DNA of 64,000 bases from Halanaerobium saccharolyticum (GTDB lineage Bacteria > Bacillota > Halanaerobiia > Halanaerobiales > Halanaerobiaceae), in contig NZ_QAXS01000006.1 in assembly GCF_003053565.1 (NCBI RefSeq), positions 1-64,000 of the forward strand, written 5' to 3'. Under the pieces are notes generated by a model. It was not told the DNA's origin. It did not search any database and saw only the letters and a program-made list of their open reading frames with translations. The position numbers and the translations under genes are program-made. Each line of letters starts with the position of its first letter. Position 1 is the first letter of the stretch. Shown in pieces: positions 8,195 to 16,716 of this stretch.

Positions 8195-9154
8195 TTATAA
8201 GTCATTAAAAAATCTGTAGTGTCTGTCTCTTAAACCCGGCAGATCTTCATGTCCATAATCAGGATAAATTAGCATCTCTTTTTTAGATGTTATTTTATTA
8301 TAAACAGCAAATTGAGTTGAAGGTGGACAGACTGGATCTGCAACTGCAGTAGTCATTAAAACTTCAGCCTTTATCCTATCTGCGAGATTTTGAATATCTA
8401 TATAAGATAATTTTCTATAAATCTCCTTTTCTTTAATATGTAGGGGATCATATTTTCTAAAAAAATCTTTGATTTCAGCATAGGCGCTGGCATCAATATC
8501 AAGCTGGCTTACCCGCCTGTAATCACTTAAAAATGGATAAACTGGAGCCGCTTTTTTGATTCGTGGTTCTAAAGCTGCACAGGCAACTGTTAGAGCTCCT
8601 CCCTGAGAATAACCAAAGACTCCGACCCTCTTTTGATCAATATTATCCATTTCCATCACAATTCCAGCCAGCTGTGCAGCATCTAAAAAGACATTGCGAT
8701 AATAAAGTTTTTCAGCATCATCTGCAAGCCCTCTAATAATATGACCATTGCGGGTATTTCCCTTAACTCCCCCGCGGTCTTCAGAATAACCTGCATTCTG
8801 ACCCCGACAGTCCATTCCAAAGTAAGAATAACCGCGAGCAGCAAACTGCAGCTTATCTGACCAGTCTTCAATTTTACAGCCATAACCGTGAAATTCGATT
8901 ACTGCTGGCTGTTTTGTTTTAATATTTTTTGGTTTTATGTATTTAACATGGATCCGGGCATCATCAACCCCGGTAAAGTATAGATCATAACACTCAGCAA
9001 ATTCAGTCTGAAAAGCTGAAGCATTAATTTCAATTTCTGGATCAACTGACTTCATTTCCGCCAGAGCCCTGTCCCAGTACTGATCAAAATCATCAGCTTT
9101 TGGACTGGAACCTTTATATTCCTTCATTTCTTTTAATGACATTTCGAAAAGCAT
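8195..9154 (-). CDS. Carbohydrate acetyl esterase, family CE7 (AXE1/cephalosporin-C deacetylase)
   Basis: About 319 residues, normal for CE7. The family motifs are all present: RGQ in DCRGQNAG, the nucleophile in GYSQGG, and the C-terminal His-Glu in YGHEDLPG; the Asp of the triad lies in AVADPVCPP. No signal peptide, so it acts in the cytoplasm on acetylated oligosaccharides after uptake. The third-codon ATG was preferred as start because AAGGAG sits 8 bases before it but touches the first ATG. Next to a mannan region, deacetylation of acetyl-mannooligosaccharides is the likely role; xylo-oligosaccharides remain possible. Confidence 0.9.
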   Translation of the reverse strand: MLFEMSLKEMKEYKGSSPKADDFDQYWDRALAEMKSVDPEIEINASAFQTEFAECYDLYFTGVDDARIHVKYIKPKNIKTKQPAVIEFHGYGCKIEDWSDKLQFAARGYSYFGMDCRGQNAGYSEDRGGVKGNTRNGHIIRGLADDAEKLYYRNVFLDAAQLAGIVMEMDNIDQKRVGVFGYSQGGALTVACAALEPRIKKAAPVYPFLSDYRRVSQLDIDASAYAEIKDFFRKYDPLHIKEKEIYRKLSYIDIQNLADRIKAEVLMTTAVADPVCPPSTQFAVYNKITSKKEMLIYPDYGHEDLPGLRDRHYRFFNDL

Positions 9155-9269
9155 CTGCATCTCTCCTTTTTAACAATTGTTAAAATGATTTAATAACTAC
9201 TAAATATTTCTTCAAAATTTTTATTTACTTTATTTAATTATTAAATTAATTCTTATCTCTTAAGTTATC

Positions 9270-9285
9270 ACTTTAAAATTAAAGT
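9270..9285. promoter_or_regulatory. Palindrome upstream of the esterase operon
   Basis: ACTTTAA and TTAAAGT form a perfect 7-base inverted repeat around two bases, next to a TTGCAA hexamer on the minus strand. It may be an operator, but AT-rich palindromes also arise by chance. Confidence 0.3.
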
Positions 9286-9328
9286 TGCAAGTCTATTTTA
9301 AAATTAATTTAATTTTTTTAAAAACAAT

Positions 9329-9359
9329 AAATAACAGGTCCAAGATTGACCTGTTATTT
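9329..9359 (-). terminator. Terminator of the lpl-yes operon
   Basis: A perfect 12-base stem of AAATAACAGGTC and GACCTGTTATTT with a 7-base loop, 8 bases past the YesL-like stop, followed by TATTGTTTTT on the minus strand. Confidence 0.85.
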
Positions 9360-9367
9360 ACTAGAAT

Positions 9368-9961
9368 TTATCTATTATGATATCGATTAAATATATCTTT
9401 TAAAAGAAAGTTAATCCAAAACACATAAATTCCCATTATAAAAAACAAGAAAATTGGCTTCCAGTATATTAAATAATATAAAGCCGGTAAAACACCAAGA
9501 CATAAAATTGTTGTAACTAAATGCCTATTTGCAATAAAAAAAGCCATTTTAAAGCTTCTTAGAATACTTAGATGATATCTCGCTAAAAGCGGGTAAATAA
9601 TAATACTTCCAGCCATAAGTTCAAATAAAATAAAATATTGCACTGGAAGTAAAAATCTATTTAATGAAAGCATATTTACACTTCTAATATTTACTAAAAT
9701 CAAATAAAAAGCTAACGCAAATACAGAGAAAATAATAATTCCCTGCTTAAAATTCATTTTAAAACTTTTCCAAAAATCACTGACTAATTTATAGCTCTCT
9801 CCCCTTATTATTTTTCCGCTTACAAAAAACAAGGCTATAGTTGCAGGCCCTATTGTTATTATTGCAATTGAAAAAACAAACCAAAAAATATTTAAAACTA
9901 ATAAATTATAGATAATTTTTGATATTTTATAAATTGGACCATTAATATTAAATATGCCCAT
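9368..9961 (-). CDS. YesL-family (DUF624) membrane protein
   Basis: 197 residues, nearly all in hydrophobic segments: about five membrane helices (near 17-45, 68-92, 108-128, 145-165 and 168-190). The N-terminal NINGPIYKISKIIYNL and the FFVSGKIIRGE stretch fit the DUF624/YesL family, found beside YesM/YesN and Lpl-type sugar transporters in Firmicutes. It is the last gene of the operon starting at lplA. Molecular role unknown; an accessory of the transporter or the sensor is suggested only by its constant neighbourhood. Strongly AT-rich codon use. Confidence 0.85.
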   Translation of the reverse strand: MGIFNINGPIYKISKIIYNLLVLNIFWFVFSIAIITIGPATIALFFVSGKIIRGESYKLVSDFWKSFKMNFKQGIIIFSVFALAFYLILVNIRSVNMLSLNRFLLPVQYFILFELMAGSIIIYPLLARYHLSILRSFKMAFFIANRHLVTTILCLGVLPALYYLIYWKPIFLFFIMGIYVFWINFLLKDIFNRYHNR

Positions 9962-10014
9962 TTTCTCTCACCTCTATAAATTCATTTTATCTCTTTAATG
10001 CTTTTTTTAGATCT

Positions 10015-11730
10015 TTATTTCTCTACAGGAATAATAATTTCTACTTCTGTTCCTTGATCAATTTTACTATCTAATTTTAAACCATATTCTTCTCCATAAT
10101 TAAGTTTTATTCTTTTATTAATATTTAAAATTCCAATCCCATGTTTTTTAAAGTCTTCAATTTCAATTTTTAAAACTCTATTTAAACTATCATTTAATAA
10201 ATTTAATTTTTCTTCCTTAATACCTTTACCATTGTCTGAAATTAAGAATATAATATTTTTATCTTTAATTTCTGCTTTAATCACAATTTTACCACCATCA
10301 GTTTTAGATTCAAGCCCGTGATAAAAAGCATTTTCGACAATTGGTTGTAATAACATTTTTATTATTTTCTTATTTTTTATCTGTTTTTTGATATCTATTT
10401 CGTAGTCAATTCTTTCAGGAAATCTGAGCTTCATTATTCTTAAATAACTTTCTATAATTTCAATTTCTTCTTTTACTTTGACAAATCTATTTGATTTAAT
10501 ACTGTATCTAAAAATATCAGCCATAGCAGTTGAAATATTCATTATTTCTTGACTTTCATAAACCGCACCTATACTACGCATGCATTCTAAAGTGTTATAT
10601 AAAAAATGGGGGTTAATCTGACTTTGCAGAGCAGATAATTCAGCTTTATGCCTAGAAATTTTTGTTTCATAAATTTGTGTTTGCATTTCAATTTCATGTT
10701 TTTTTAAGTTTTCAATTTTTTTTAGCATATTATTAGCATCTTCTACAATAATTCCTAATTCTCCATTGATATCTAAATTTATTCTTTGATTAGCTTTATT
10801 TTCTCCAATTAGATCCATACTTTTAGCAATTTTAATAACGGGTTTAGTTATATTTTGGTTAAGGATAAAACCAATCCCTAGAAGTAAAATAACAAAGGTT
10901 AGACTACTAAAAATAATCATCAATGGAAATTGCTTTAAATCTTCCGCAACTTTATTACGAGAAGTAAAGCCATAGATTCTCCAGTTAGCAAATTTTATTC
11001 TTTCATTTTGAACAATATATTCTGAATTCCGATTATAGTTTTCAAAAGCTTTACTATTATCAATTAAATTACTTTTTAAACTGGAAGTAATAAATCTATC
11101 ATTTTCATCTGCAATAAAAAAAGTCGTATATTGATTAGCAGAAATATCTCTAATGCTTTTTTTAATATTATTAGAGTCAATTCTAATAACAGCAGTTCCC
11201 AGTTTATTATTTTCATTTGAACTGCTATGTAAATCAAAAATTGGGTATAAATAAAAATGAATAATTTCCCCTTTATGTTCTATAATCTCAAACTGGCCTC
11301 TTGTCAAATTATTAAATTTCTCCCCTAAATCATTGACAACTTTTTGGTAAATAAAATAATCTAAATCTCCATAAAAATTTCTCCAGTTATTTTCTTTTAC
11401 TAAAGCAGCAGCTCTAAATTCGGTATTGTTTTCCAAAAGATTATTTATAACATTTTCTACATATGGATGAACCTTAATTTTTTCTTCAATAGTGTCTGCT
11501 TTTAAAAAATCAATTAGATAAGTATTATAAGCAAATTTTTGTGTTCTATTTTCCACTTTATCTAAAGTCTGTTCGACAGCTGTTTTAGTTTGAAAGATTG
11601 TGGATTGAGAATAATCTTTGGCTCTATTTTCTATCACATTTTGGATACTCAAATAACTTACTGTTTGAAAAGATATGATGAAGAAAACAGCTACAGCAAT
11701 CAAGCTAAATATTTTTCTCTTTAAAGTCAT
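10015..11730 (-). CDS. yesM: YesM-type sensor histidine kinase
   Basis: Membrane sensor of a two-component pair with the YesN-like regulator two genes upstream. It has a membrane helix near the N-terminus, a roughly 240-residue extracytoplasmic sensor region, a second helix (SLTFVILLLGIGFIL), then HAMP. The His-kinase core has the phosphorylated His in QSQINPHFLYNTLE, then an ATP-binding domain with NAFYHG and ISDNGKGI. The start is unclear: the only upstream frame opening is a TTG inside the ribosome binding site AAGGAGG. I give the first in-frame ATG, although it is 20 bases from AAGGAGG; a rare ATT about 8 bases away is possible. Likely senses mannooligosaccharides, by context. Confidence 0.92.
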   Translation of the reverse strand: MTLKRKIFSLIAVAVFFIISFQTVSYLSIQNVIENRAKDYSQSTIFQTKTAVEQTLDKVENRTQKFAYNTYLIDFLKADTIEEKIKVHPYVENVINNLLENNTEFRAAALVKENNWRNFYGDLDYFIYQKVVNDLGEKFNNLTRGQFEIIEHKGEIIHFYLYPIFDLHSSSNENNKLGTAVIRIDSNNIKKSIRDISANQYTTFFIADENDRFITSSLKSNLIDNSKAFENYNRNSEYIVQNERIKFANWRIYGFTSRNKVAEDLKQFPLMIIFSSLTFVILLLGIGFILNQNITKPVIKIAKSMDLIGENKANQRINLDINGELGIIVEDANNMLKKIENLKKHEIEMQTQIYETKISRHKAELSALQSQINPHFLYNTLECMRSIGAVYESQEIMNISTAMADIFRYSIKSNRFVKVKEEIEIIESYLRIMKLRFPERIDYEIDIKKQIKNKKIIKMLLQPIVENAFYHGLESKTDGGKIVIKAEIKDKNIIFLISDNGKGIKEEKLNLLNDSLNRVLKIEIEDFKKHGIGILNINKRIKLNYGEEYGLKLDSKIDQGTEVEIIIPVEK

Positions 11731-11772
11731 TTGTTTTATAATATTTTTCACCTCCTTTCTCAATCAATTTTA

Positions 11773-13998
11773 CTATTTAATTTTTTTTAACTCCCATATT
11801 TTTGACTGAAAATCTCCTTTAAAAACTGTCCCATCAGGTTGAGCACCATTAAACTGTTTTGGTAGATCTATACCGATATACATTAATTCATCTCCACCAT
11901 ACAATTTACCATTGTTATTTATCTGATAGATCGCATTAGAATCTAAACCCTTAAGTTTTAAACGTCTAAAGGGGGCATTTGGTTCTGCCAGTACTTTGTA
12001 ATAACCAACTAAAGCCTGATCTTTATTTTCAGAAATAACCATCCAGGCTGTATCTCCACTATTTGAAAATGGACTCAGCAAACGATAAAATTCACCCTGC
12101 TGAATTAAGTCTCTCTTATTTTTATAAAATTTAACCTGTTCTTTGACCTGTTTCTTTTCTTTTTTAGATAAATCACTGAGATCAAGTTCATAACCAAAAT
12201 TACCAAAAAAAGCAGTTTCAGCCCTTGTTTTCAAAGGTGTAACTCTAGCAAGTTGATGATTTGGTACTGCAGATACATGAGCTCCAATTGACGACAATGG
12301 GTAAATGAAACTGGTGCCATATTGAATTTTTAATCTTTCTACAGCATCTGTATTATCACTTGTCCAGGTCTGAGGCATATAATAAAGCATTCCTGGGTCA
12401 AAACGGCCTCCACCACTGGCACAGCTTTCAAATAAAATTTCTGGAAATCTATTTCTAAGTTCTTCTAGAATTTCATATAGTCCTAAAATATAACGATGAG
12501 CCAGTTCTTGCTGGCGTTCTGAGTCTAATTTAGCTGATCCAATTTCAGTCATATTTCTATTCATATCCCATTTTACATAAGCAATATTGGCACTACTTAA
12601 GATATTTGTTAACATTTCTAAAATTTTTTCTCTCACTTCTTTTCGACTCAAATCTAAAACAAGCTGAGTTCTGGCTAAAGTTCTAGTTCTACTTTCTACA
12701 TGAATACACCAATCAGGATATTCTTGATAAAGTTTACTTGCAGGAGATATCATTTCTGGTTCAAACCAGAGGCCAAATTTTAAACCTAAATTATTAATTT
12801 TTTCAGCTAAGGGTGCAAGTCCATTAGGTAACTTTGCCTGATCAACAAACCAGTCACCAAGTGAAGTTGTATCATCATTTCTATTTCCAAACCAACCATC
12901 ATCCAGTACAAATAATTCAAGATCTAAATCAGCAGCAGTTTTAGCAATTTCAAGAATTTTATCTTCATTAAAATCAAAGTAAGTAGCTTCCCAATTATTT
13001 ATTAAAACTGGTCTTTCTTTATCTCGAAACTTCCCTCTAACCAATCTTTCTCGATATAACTTATGATAAATCTGTGATAAATCATTTAAACCAGAATCAC
13101 TATAACTCATTACTACTTCTGGAGTTTGGAAACTTTCTTCACTTTTTAAAAGCCAGTTGAAATCAAAATGATTTATTCCCATTAAGGCCCTGGCTTTATC
13201 AAAAGTATTAACCTGAACTCCAGCAAAAAAGTTACCACTGTAAACAAAAGAAAATCCATAAACCTCTCCCTGATTTTCATCAGTATTTTTTCGGGCCAGC
13301 ATCATAAATGGGTTATGCTGTGCACTACTGGCACCTCTTGTACTTTCTACCGACTGCATTCCAGATATTAAAGATCTTCTCTTAATATGATTTTCTCTAC
13401 TCCAACTTCCGGAAGTTGTAATTAAATCAAAATTAGAGTCTGCAAAATCTACAGACATACTAAATGCTCTTTTTAGTTCAATCTTCTTATCTGACTGGTT
13501 AATAAATTTAGCCGAACGTGTTATAGCATTATATTCATTATAAATACTATAGACTAACTCAACCTTTAATTCTGCCACCTCATCAAAAAGATTAATAATT
13601 AAACTATCTGCTTCTTTATCAGCTTCTACATATGTTGCCGGTAATCCCTTTAATTGATCTTTACCAGTTTTTATTTGATGTCCATTATATTTTAAATTAC
13701 TAACTCTACTTCCATCTGCCAGCTCAACCTGATAGGCAGGCTGTCTAAAGTCGGAATGTCCATAGGCAGGATATTCCTGGGGTATATTATCGAGTAAAAA
13801 TTCATTCTCTGCTTCCCCTTTTAAGTTTTCATCTCTTGTTTCTTTTCTTAATAAATGCGTATAATCAAGATCAGGATTAACTTTTTTACCCCAGTATAAG
13901 TGCAGCAGATGTCCGGTTTTTGCTACCTGAATAATATATGAGAATTTATCGTTATATAAATGAAAAATTTTATTCTGTTGATCAAATTTAATTGGCAT
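11773..13998 (-). CDS. Alpha-galactosidase, GH36
   Basis: Removes alpha-1,6-galactosyl side chains from galactomannan oligosaccharides or raffinose sugars. It has 741 residues, typical of GH36: an N-terminal beta-sandwich (to about 330), a TIM barrel and a small C-terminal beta domain. The barrel motifs are FVLDDGWFGNRNDD, YVKWDMNR (Asp nucleophile), and ESCASGGGRFD followed by TSDNTDA, which carries the acid/base Asp. No signal peptide, so cytoplasmic, acting after import. AAGGAGAG precedes the ATG. It is placed between the regulator and the kinase genes of the same operon, which is unusual order but clear co-direction with 20- and 9-base gaps. Confidence 0.95.
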   Translation of the reverse strand: MPIKFDQQNKIFHLYNDKFSYIIQVAKTGHLLHLYWGKKVNPDLDYTHLLRKETRDENLKGEAENEFLLDNIPQEYPAYGHSDFRQPAYQVELADGSRVSNLKYNGHQIKTGKDQLKGLPATYVEADKEADSLIINLFDEVAELKVELVYSIYNEYNAITRSAKFINQSDKKIELKRAFSMSVDFADSNFDLITTSGSWSRENHIKRRSLISGMQSVESTRGASSAQHNPFMMLARKNTDENQGEVYGFSFVYSGNFFAGVQVNTFDKARALMGINHFDFNWLLKSEESFQTPEVVMSYSDSGLNDLSQIYHKLYRERLVRGKFRDKERPVLINNWEATYFDFNEDKILEIAKTAADLDLELFVLDDGWFGNRNDDTTSLGDWFVDQAKLPNGLAPLAEKINNLGLKFGLWFEPEMISPASKLYQEYPDWCIHVESRTRTLARTQLVLDLSRKEVREKILEMLTNILSSANIAYVKWDMNRNMTEIGSAKLDSERQQELAHRYILGLYEILEELRNRFPEILFESCASGGGRFDPGMLYYMPQTWTSDNTDAVERLKIQYGTSFIYPLSSIGAHVSAVPNHQLARVTPLKTRAETAFFGNFGYELDLSDLSKKEKKQVKEQVKFYKNKRDLIQQGEFYRLLSPFSNSGDTAWMVISENKDQALVGYYKVLAEPNAPFRRLKLKGLDSNAIYQINNNGKLYGGDELMYIGIDLPKQFNGAQPDGTVFKGDFQSKIWELKKIK

Positions 13999-14018
13999 TT
14001 TATTCTCTCCTTATTTTG

Positions 14019-14762
14019 TTATTTTAATTTTTTTCTAAACTCAGAAGCTGTTAAATCATGACATTTTTTAAAAACCTTATTAAAATAATAATAATCATTA
14101 TATCCACTTCGAGCAGCTATTTCTTTTATACTCAATTTTTCTTTTTTTAATAATTCTTCCGCTTTTTCCATTCGTAAATCTGTTAAATATTCTGAAAAAC
14201 TTTTGTCTAAGTATTTATTAAACAAATGACAAACATAATTTGAGTTAAAACCAAATTTTTGTGATAAGTTTTTCAAATAAAGTGTTTCTTTGAAATTTTT
14301 ATTAATATATCTCAACATTTTTTTAAATTCTGGATTATCAATTTTTTTAAATTCAATATTTTCTTTTTTGGATGTTTTATTATTTCTTTTATTTAATTTA
14401 TTATTAAGTGAATTTAATATAGAATCAGCTTTTTCTTGTTTAATTGGTTTGAGACAGTAATCAAATGCACCTTCTCTAATTGCTTCCTGGGCATAAGAAA
14501 ATTCTGCATAGCCACTAATTATTACAAATTCACAACGGCAGTCTATTTTTCTGCTTTCTTTTATTAAATCAATGCCAGAATACTCTGGCATTTTAATATC
14601 AGTAAAAACTGCATCAACTTTATTGTTTTTTAAATATCTTAACACTTCTTTGGGATCAGTACTTGACATAGATACATTAAACCCCATTTGCTTGAAATTA
14701 AAAGTTTTTAATATTCCCTGTAATATCCACCATTCGTCATCAACAACTACAACCTGATACAT
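14019..14762 (-). CDS. yesN: YesN-type response regulator (receiver plus AraC HTH)
   Basis: 247 residues, shorter than many YesN proteins (about 370-540) because the linker domain is missing. The receiver has Asp9/Asp10 in VVVDDEWW, the phosphorylated Asp55 in VFTDIKMPEYSG, and Lys in CLKPIK. The C-terminal 100 residues form the double helix-turn-helix of AraC proteins (IKEIAARSGYNDYYYFNKVFK). Such regulators bind tandem direct repeats; a matching pair lies before lplA at 18378-18419. It is phosphorylated by the nearby YesM-like kinase and probably activates the mannan operons. Very AT-rich. Confidence 0.93.
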   Translation of the reverse strand: MYQVVVVDDEWWILQGILKTFNFKQMGFNVSMSSTDPKEVLRYLKNNKVDAVFTDIKMPEYSGIDLIKESRKIDCRCEFVIISGYAEFSYAQEAIREGAFDYCLKPIKQEKADSILNSLNNKLNKRNNKTSKKENIEFKKIDNPEFKKMLRYINKNFKETLYLKNLSQKFGFNSNYVCHLFNKYLDKSFSEYLTDLRMEKAEELLKKEKLSIKEIAARSGYNDYYYFNKVFKKCHDLTASEFRKKLK

Positions 14763-14799
14763 TTTTACCCCCTTTTTCGATTAAATAAGCAGGAAAAAT

Positions 14800-14826
14800 G
14801 GATACAAATAATAAATATCTGCATCC
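14800..14826 (-). terminator. Intra-operon hairpin between lplC and the regulator gene
   Basis: On the minus strand, GGATGCA pairs with TGTATCC (one G-U) and is followed by ATTTTTCC. It may partly end transcription, so that regulator and kinase are made at lower level than the transporter. Confidence 0.5.
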
Positions 14827-14851
14827 ATCATTAAAATTATATATGATATAA

Positions 14852-15721
14852 CTAGCTTTTTACAGCCCCTAAAGTTAAACCTGATAAAAAATAACGCTGC
14901 AGAAATGGATAAAGCATCATTATCGGAAACATTGTAGTTACAACACTGGCCATTTGTATTCCTTCTGAGAAAGTTTCAACATTTGCCATTGCAGCTGTAT
15001 TTCCCTGAAGAAATTTACTCGCATCTTGAACAATATTCCTTAAAACAAGCTGTAAAGGCATTATATCTGGACTAGTAATAAATAACATACCATGATACCA
15101 TTCATTCCAGCGATTTACTCCATAATATAAAGATAATGTTGCAAGAATTGGTAAAGAAAGAGGTAAAATTATTTTAAACAAAATTATAAAATCATTTGCT
15201 CCATCAATTTTTGCTGATTCTTCTAAAGCATCTGGTATATCATTAAAGAAACTCCGTAATACAATCATATACATAATATTAAAACCCATTGGTAATACCA
15301 TTACTAAAATATTATTTATTAGACCCAAATTTTTAATTAATAAATAATATGGTATTAAACCTCCTGAAAAAAACATTGTAAACAAAATTAGATAATTAAT
15401 AAACTTACGTCCAGGTATATCTTTTGTTAAAGCATATGAAGTTAAAATTGTTATTAACATATTATATACCGTTCCAAGAAATGTTACTATTACTGTTGTT
15501 TTCATACCATTAATAAGCGTCTGATCATTAAAAACCTGTTTATATGCATCCAATGTAATTTCATCTGGCCAGAGCATAAAAGGACTTTCAGCATATACAT
15601 GTTGAGGAACTAAAGAAACTAAAATAGCATTATAAAATGGATATAAAACAGCAAGCCCAAAAATCGTCAATAATATCAATATTATTATATCTACCACTGT
15701 AAATTTTCTCTTAGTCATCAT
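14852..15721 (-). CDS. Sugar ABC transporter permease, LplC/YtcP type
   Basis: 289 residues with six predicted membrane helices. It has the EAA-type cytoplasmic loop that contacts the ATPase: DALEESAKIDGANDFIILFKIILPLSLP, of which EESAKIDGA is the core. It begins MMTKRKFTVVDIII, typical of CUT1-family LplC/YtcP permeases. It pairs with the LplB-like permease 8 bases upstream. No ATPase is encoded in the operon; CUT1 systems of this type use a shared MsmX-like ATPase from elsewhere in the genome. Likely imports mannooligosaccharides or galactosyl-mannosides, judging from the neighbours. Confidence 0.93.
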   Translation of the reverse strand: MMTKRKFTVVDIIILILLTIFGLAVLYPFYNAILVSLVPQHVYAESPFMLWPDEITLDAYKQVFNDQTLINGMKTTVIVTFLGTVYNMLITILTSYALTKDIPGRKFINYLILFTMFFSGGLIPYYLLIKNLGLINNILVMVLPMGFNIMYMIVLRSFFNDIPDALEESAKIDGANDFIILFKIILPLSLPILATLSLYYGVNRWNEWYHGMLFITSPDIMPLQLVLRNIVQDASKFLQGNTAAMANVETFSEGIQMASVVTTMFPIMMLYPFLQRYFLSGLTLGAVKS

Positions 15722-15729
15722 ATCAACTC

Positions 15730-16647
15730 CTATATAATACCTGATTTACCAAACTTTTTAGCTACAGTATTAGCAATCATTAAAAGCATAAAGTTTACTA
15801 CACCATTAAATAATCCGACTGCTGTACTTACACCATAGTCTGGTGCCTGCTGAAAAGATATCCGATAAACATATGTAGAAATAATATCTCCTACATCATA
15901 GACTACTTCATTATAAAGATTAAATACCTGATTAAAACCCGCCACCATAATACTACCGACTGTCATGATGAACATTATCACAACTATATTCTGGATTCCC
16001 GGCCAGGTAATATATTTAATTTTATGCCAGCGATTTGCTCCATCAACAGTCGCTGCTTCATATAAAGTAGGATCAATACCTGCAATCGCAGCTAAATATA
16101 AAATTGTACTCCAGCCAGCTTCCTTCCATACCTCTGAATAAACCAGTAAATATCTAAAAATTCCTTTATTCATTAAAAAATTAATCTGTCCTAAACCTAA
16201 ATTTTCTAAAAGACTATTTAAAGCACCAGTATTACCCAGAAAGTTAAATATTATACCAGATACAATTACCCAGGATAGAAAATGGGGAAAAGTATAAATA
16301 GTCTGCAAGAATCTTCTATATTTTTTCATCTTCAGTTCATTAATTAATAAAGCCAAAATTATACCTATAGGAAATCCTAAACCTAATTTCATTAAAGAAA
16401 TGACAATGGTATTTTTAAAAGCTCGCCAAAATGCTGGCTCACTCCAAATATACAGAAAATTTTCTAAACCAATCCAGGGACTGCCTGTTATCCCCTCATT
16501 TAACATATACCTTTTAAATGCAAGTTGTATTCCATACATCGGAAAATATTTGAATACTAATAAAAAAGCTAAACCTGGAACTAACATTAGATAAATATAT
16601 TTATGTTCAAAAATACTACTAAGTAAATTATTAATTTTAGCTTTCAT
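15730..16647 (-). CDS. Sugar ABC transporter permease, LplB/YteP type
   Basis: 305 residues with six membrane helices. The N-terminal YIYLMLVPGLAFLLVFKYFPMYG is characteristic of LplB/YteP (PMYG core). The EAA loop is LYEAATVDGANRWHKIKYIT. It forms the translocation channel with LplC. It follows the binding-protein gene after a 69-base gap containing a perfect GC-rich palindrome, a frequent device for making more binding protein than permease. Confidence 0.93.
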   Translation of the reverse strand: MKAKINNLLSSIFEHKYIYLMLVPGLAFLLVFKYFPMYGIQLAFKRYMLNEGITGSPWIGLENFLYIWSEPAFWRAFKNTIVISLMKLGLGFPIGIILALLINELKMKKYRRFLQTIYTFPHFLSWVIVSGIIFNFLGNTGALNSLLENLGLGQINFLMNKGIFRYLLVYSEVWKEAGWSTILYLAAIAGIDPTLYEAATVDGANRWHKIKYITWPGIQNIVVIMFIMTVGSIMVAGFNQVFNLYNEVVYDVGDIISTYVYRISFQQAPDYGVSTAVGLFNGVVNFMLLMIANTVAKKFGKSGII

Positions 16648-16681
16648 AAAAATTTCACCCTCAATATTAGTTAATGATTTG

Positions 16682-16709
16682 TAGTCCAGGAGTTATAACT
16701 CCTGGACTA
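16682..16709 (-). terminator. Perfect 14-bp palindrome between lplA and lplB
   Basis: TAGTCCAGGAGTTA followed by its exact complement, 7 bases after the lplA stop. There is no T tract, so an mRNA-stabilising or attenuating hairpin is likelier than a full terminator. Comparable hairpins lie at the other three binding-protein/permease junctions in this window. Confidence 0.6.
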
Positions 16710-16716
16710 AAGAATC

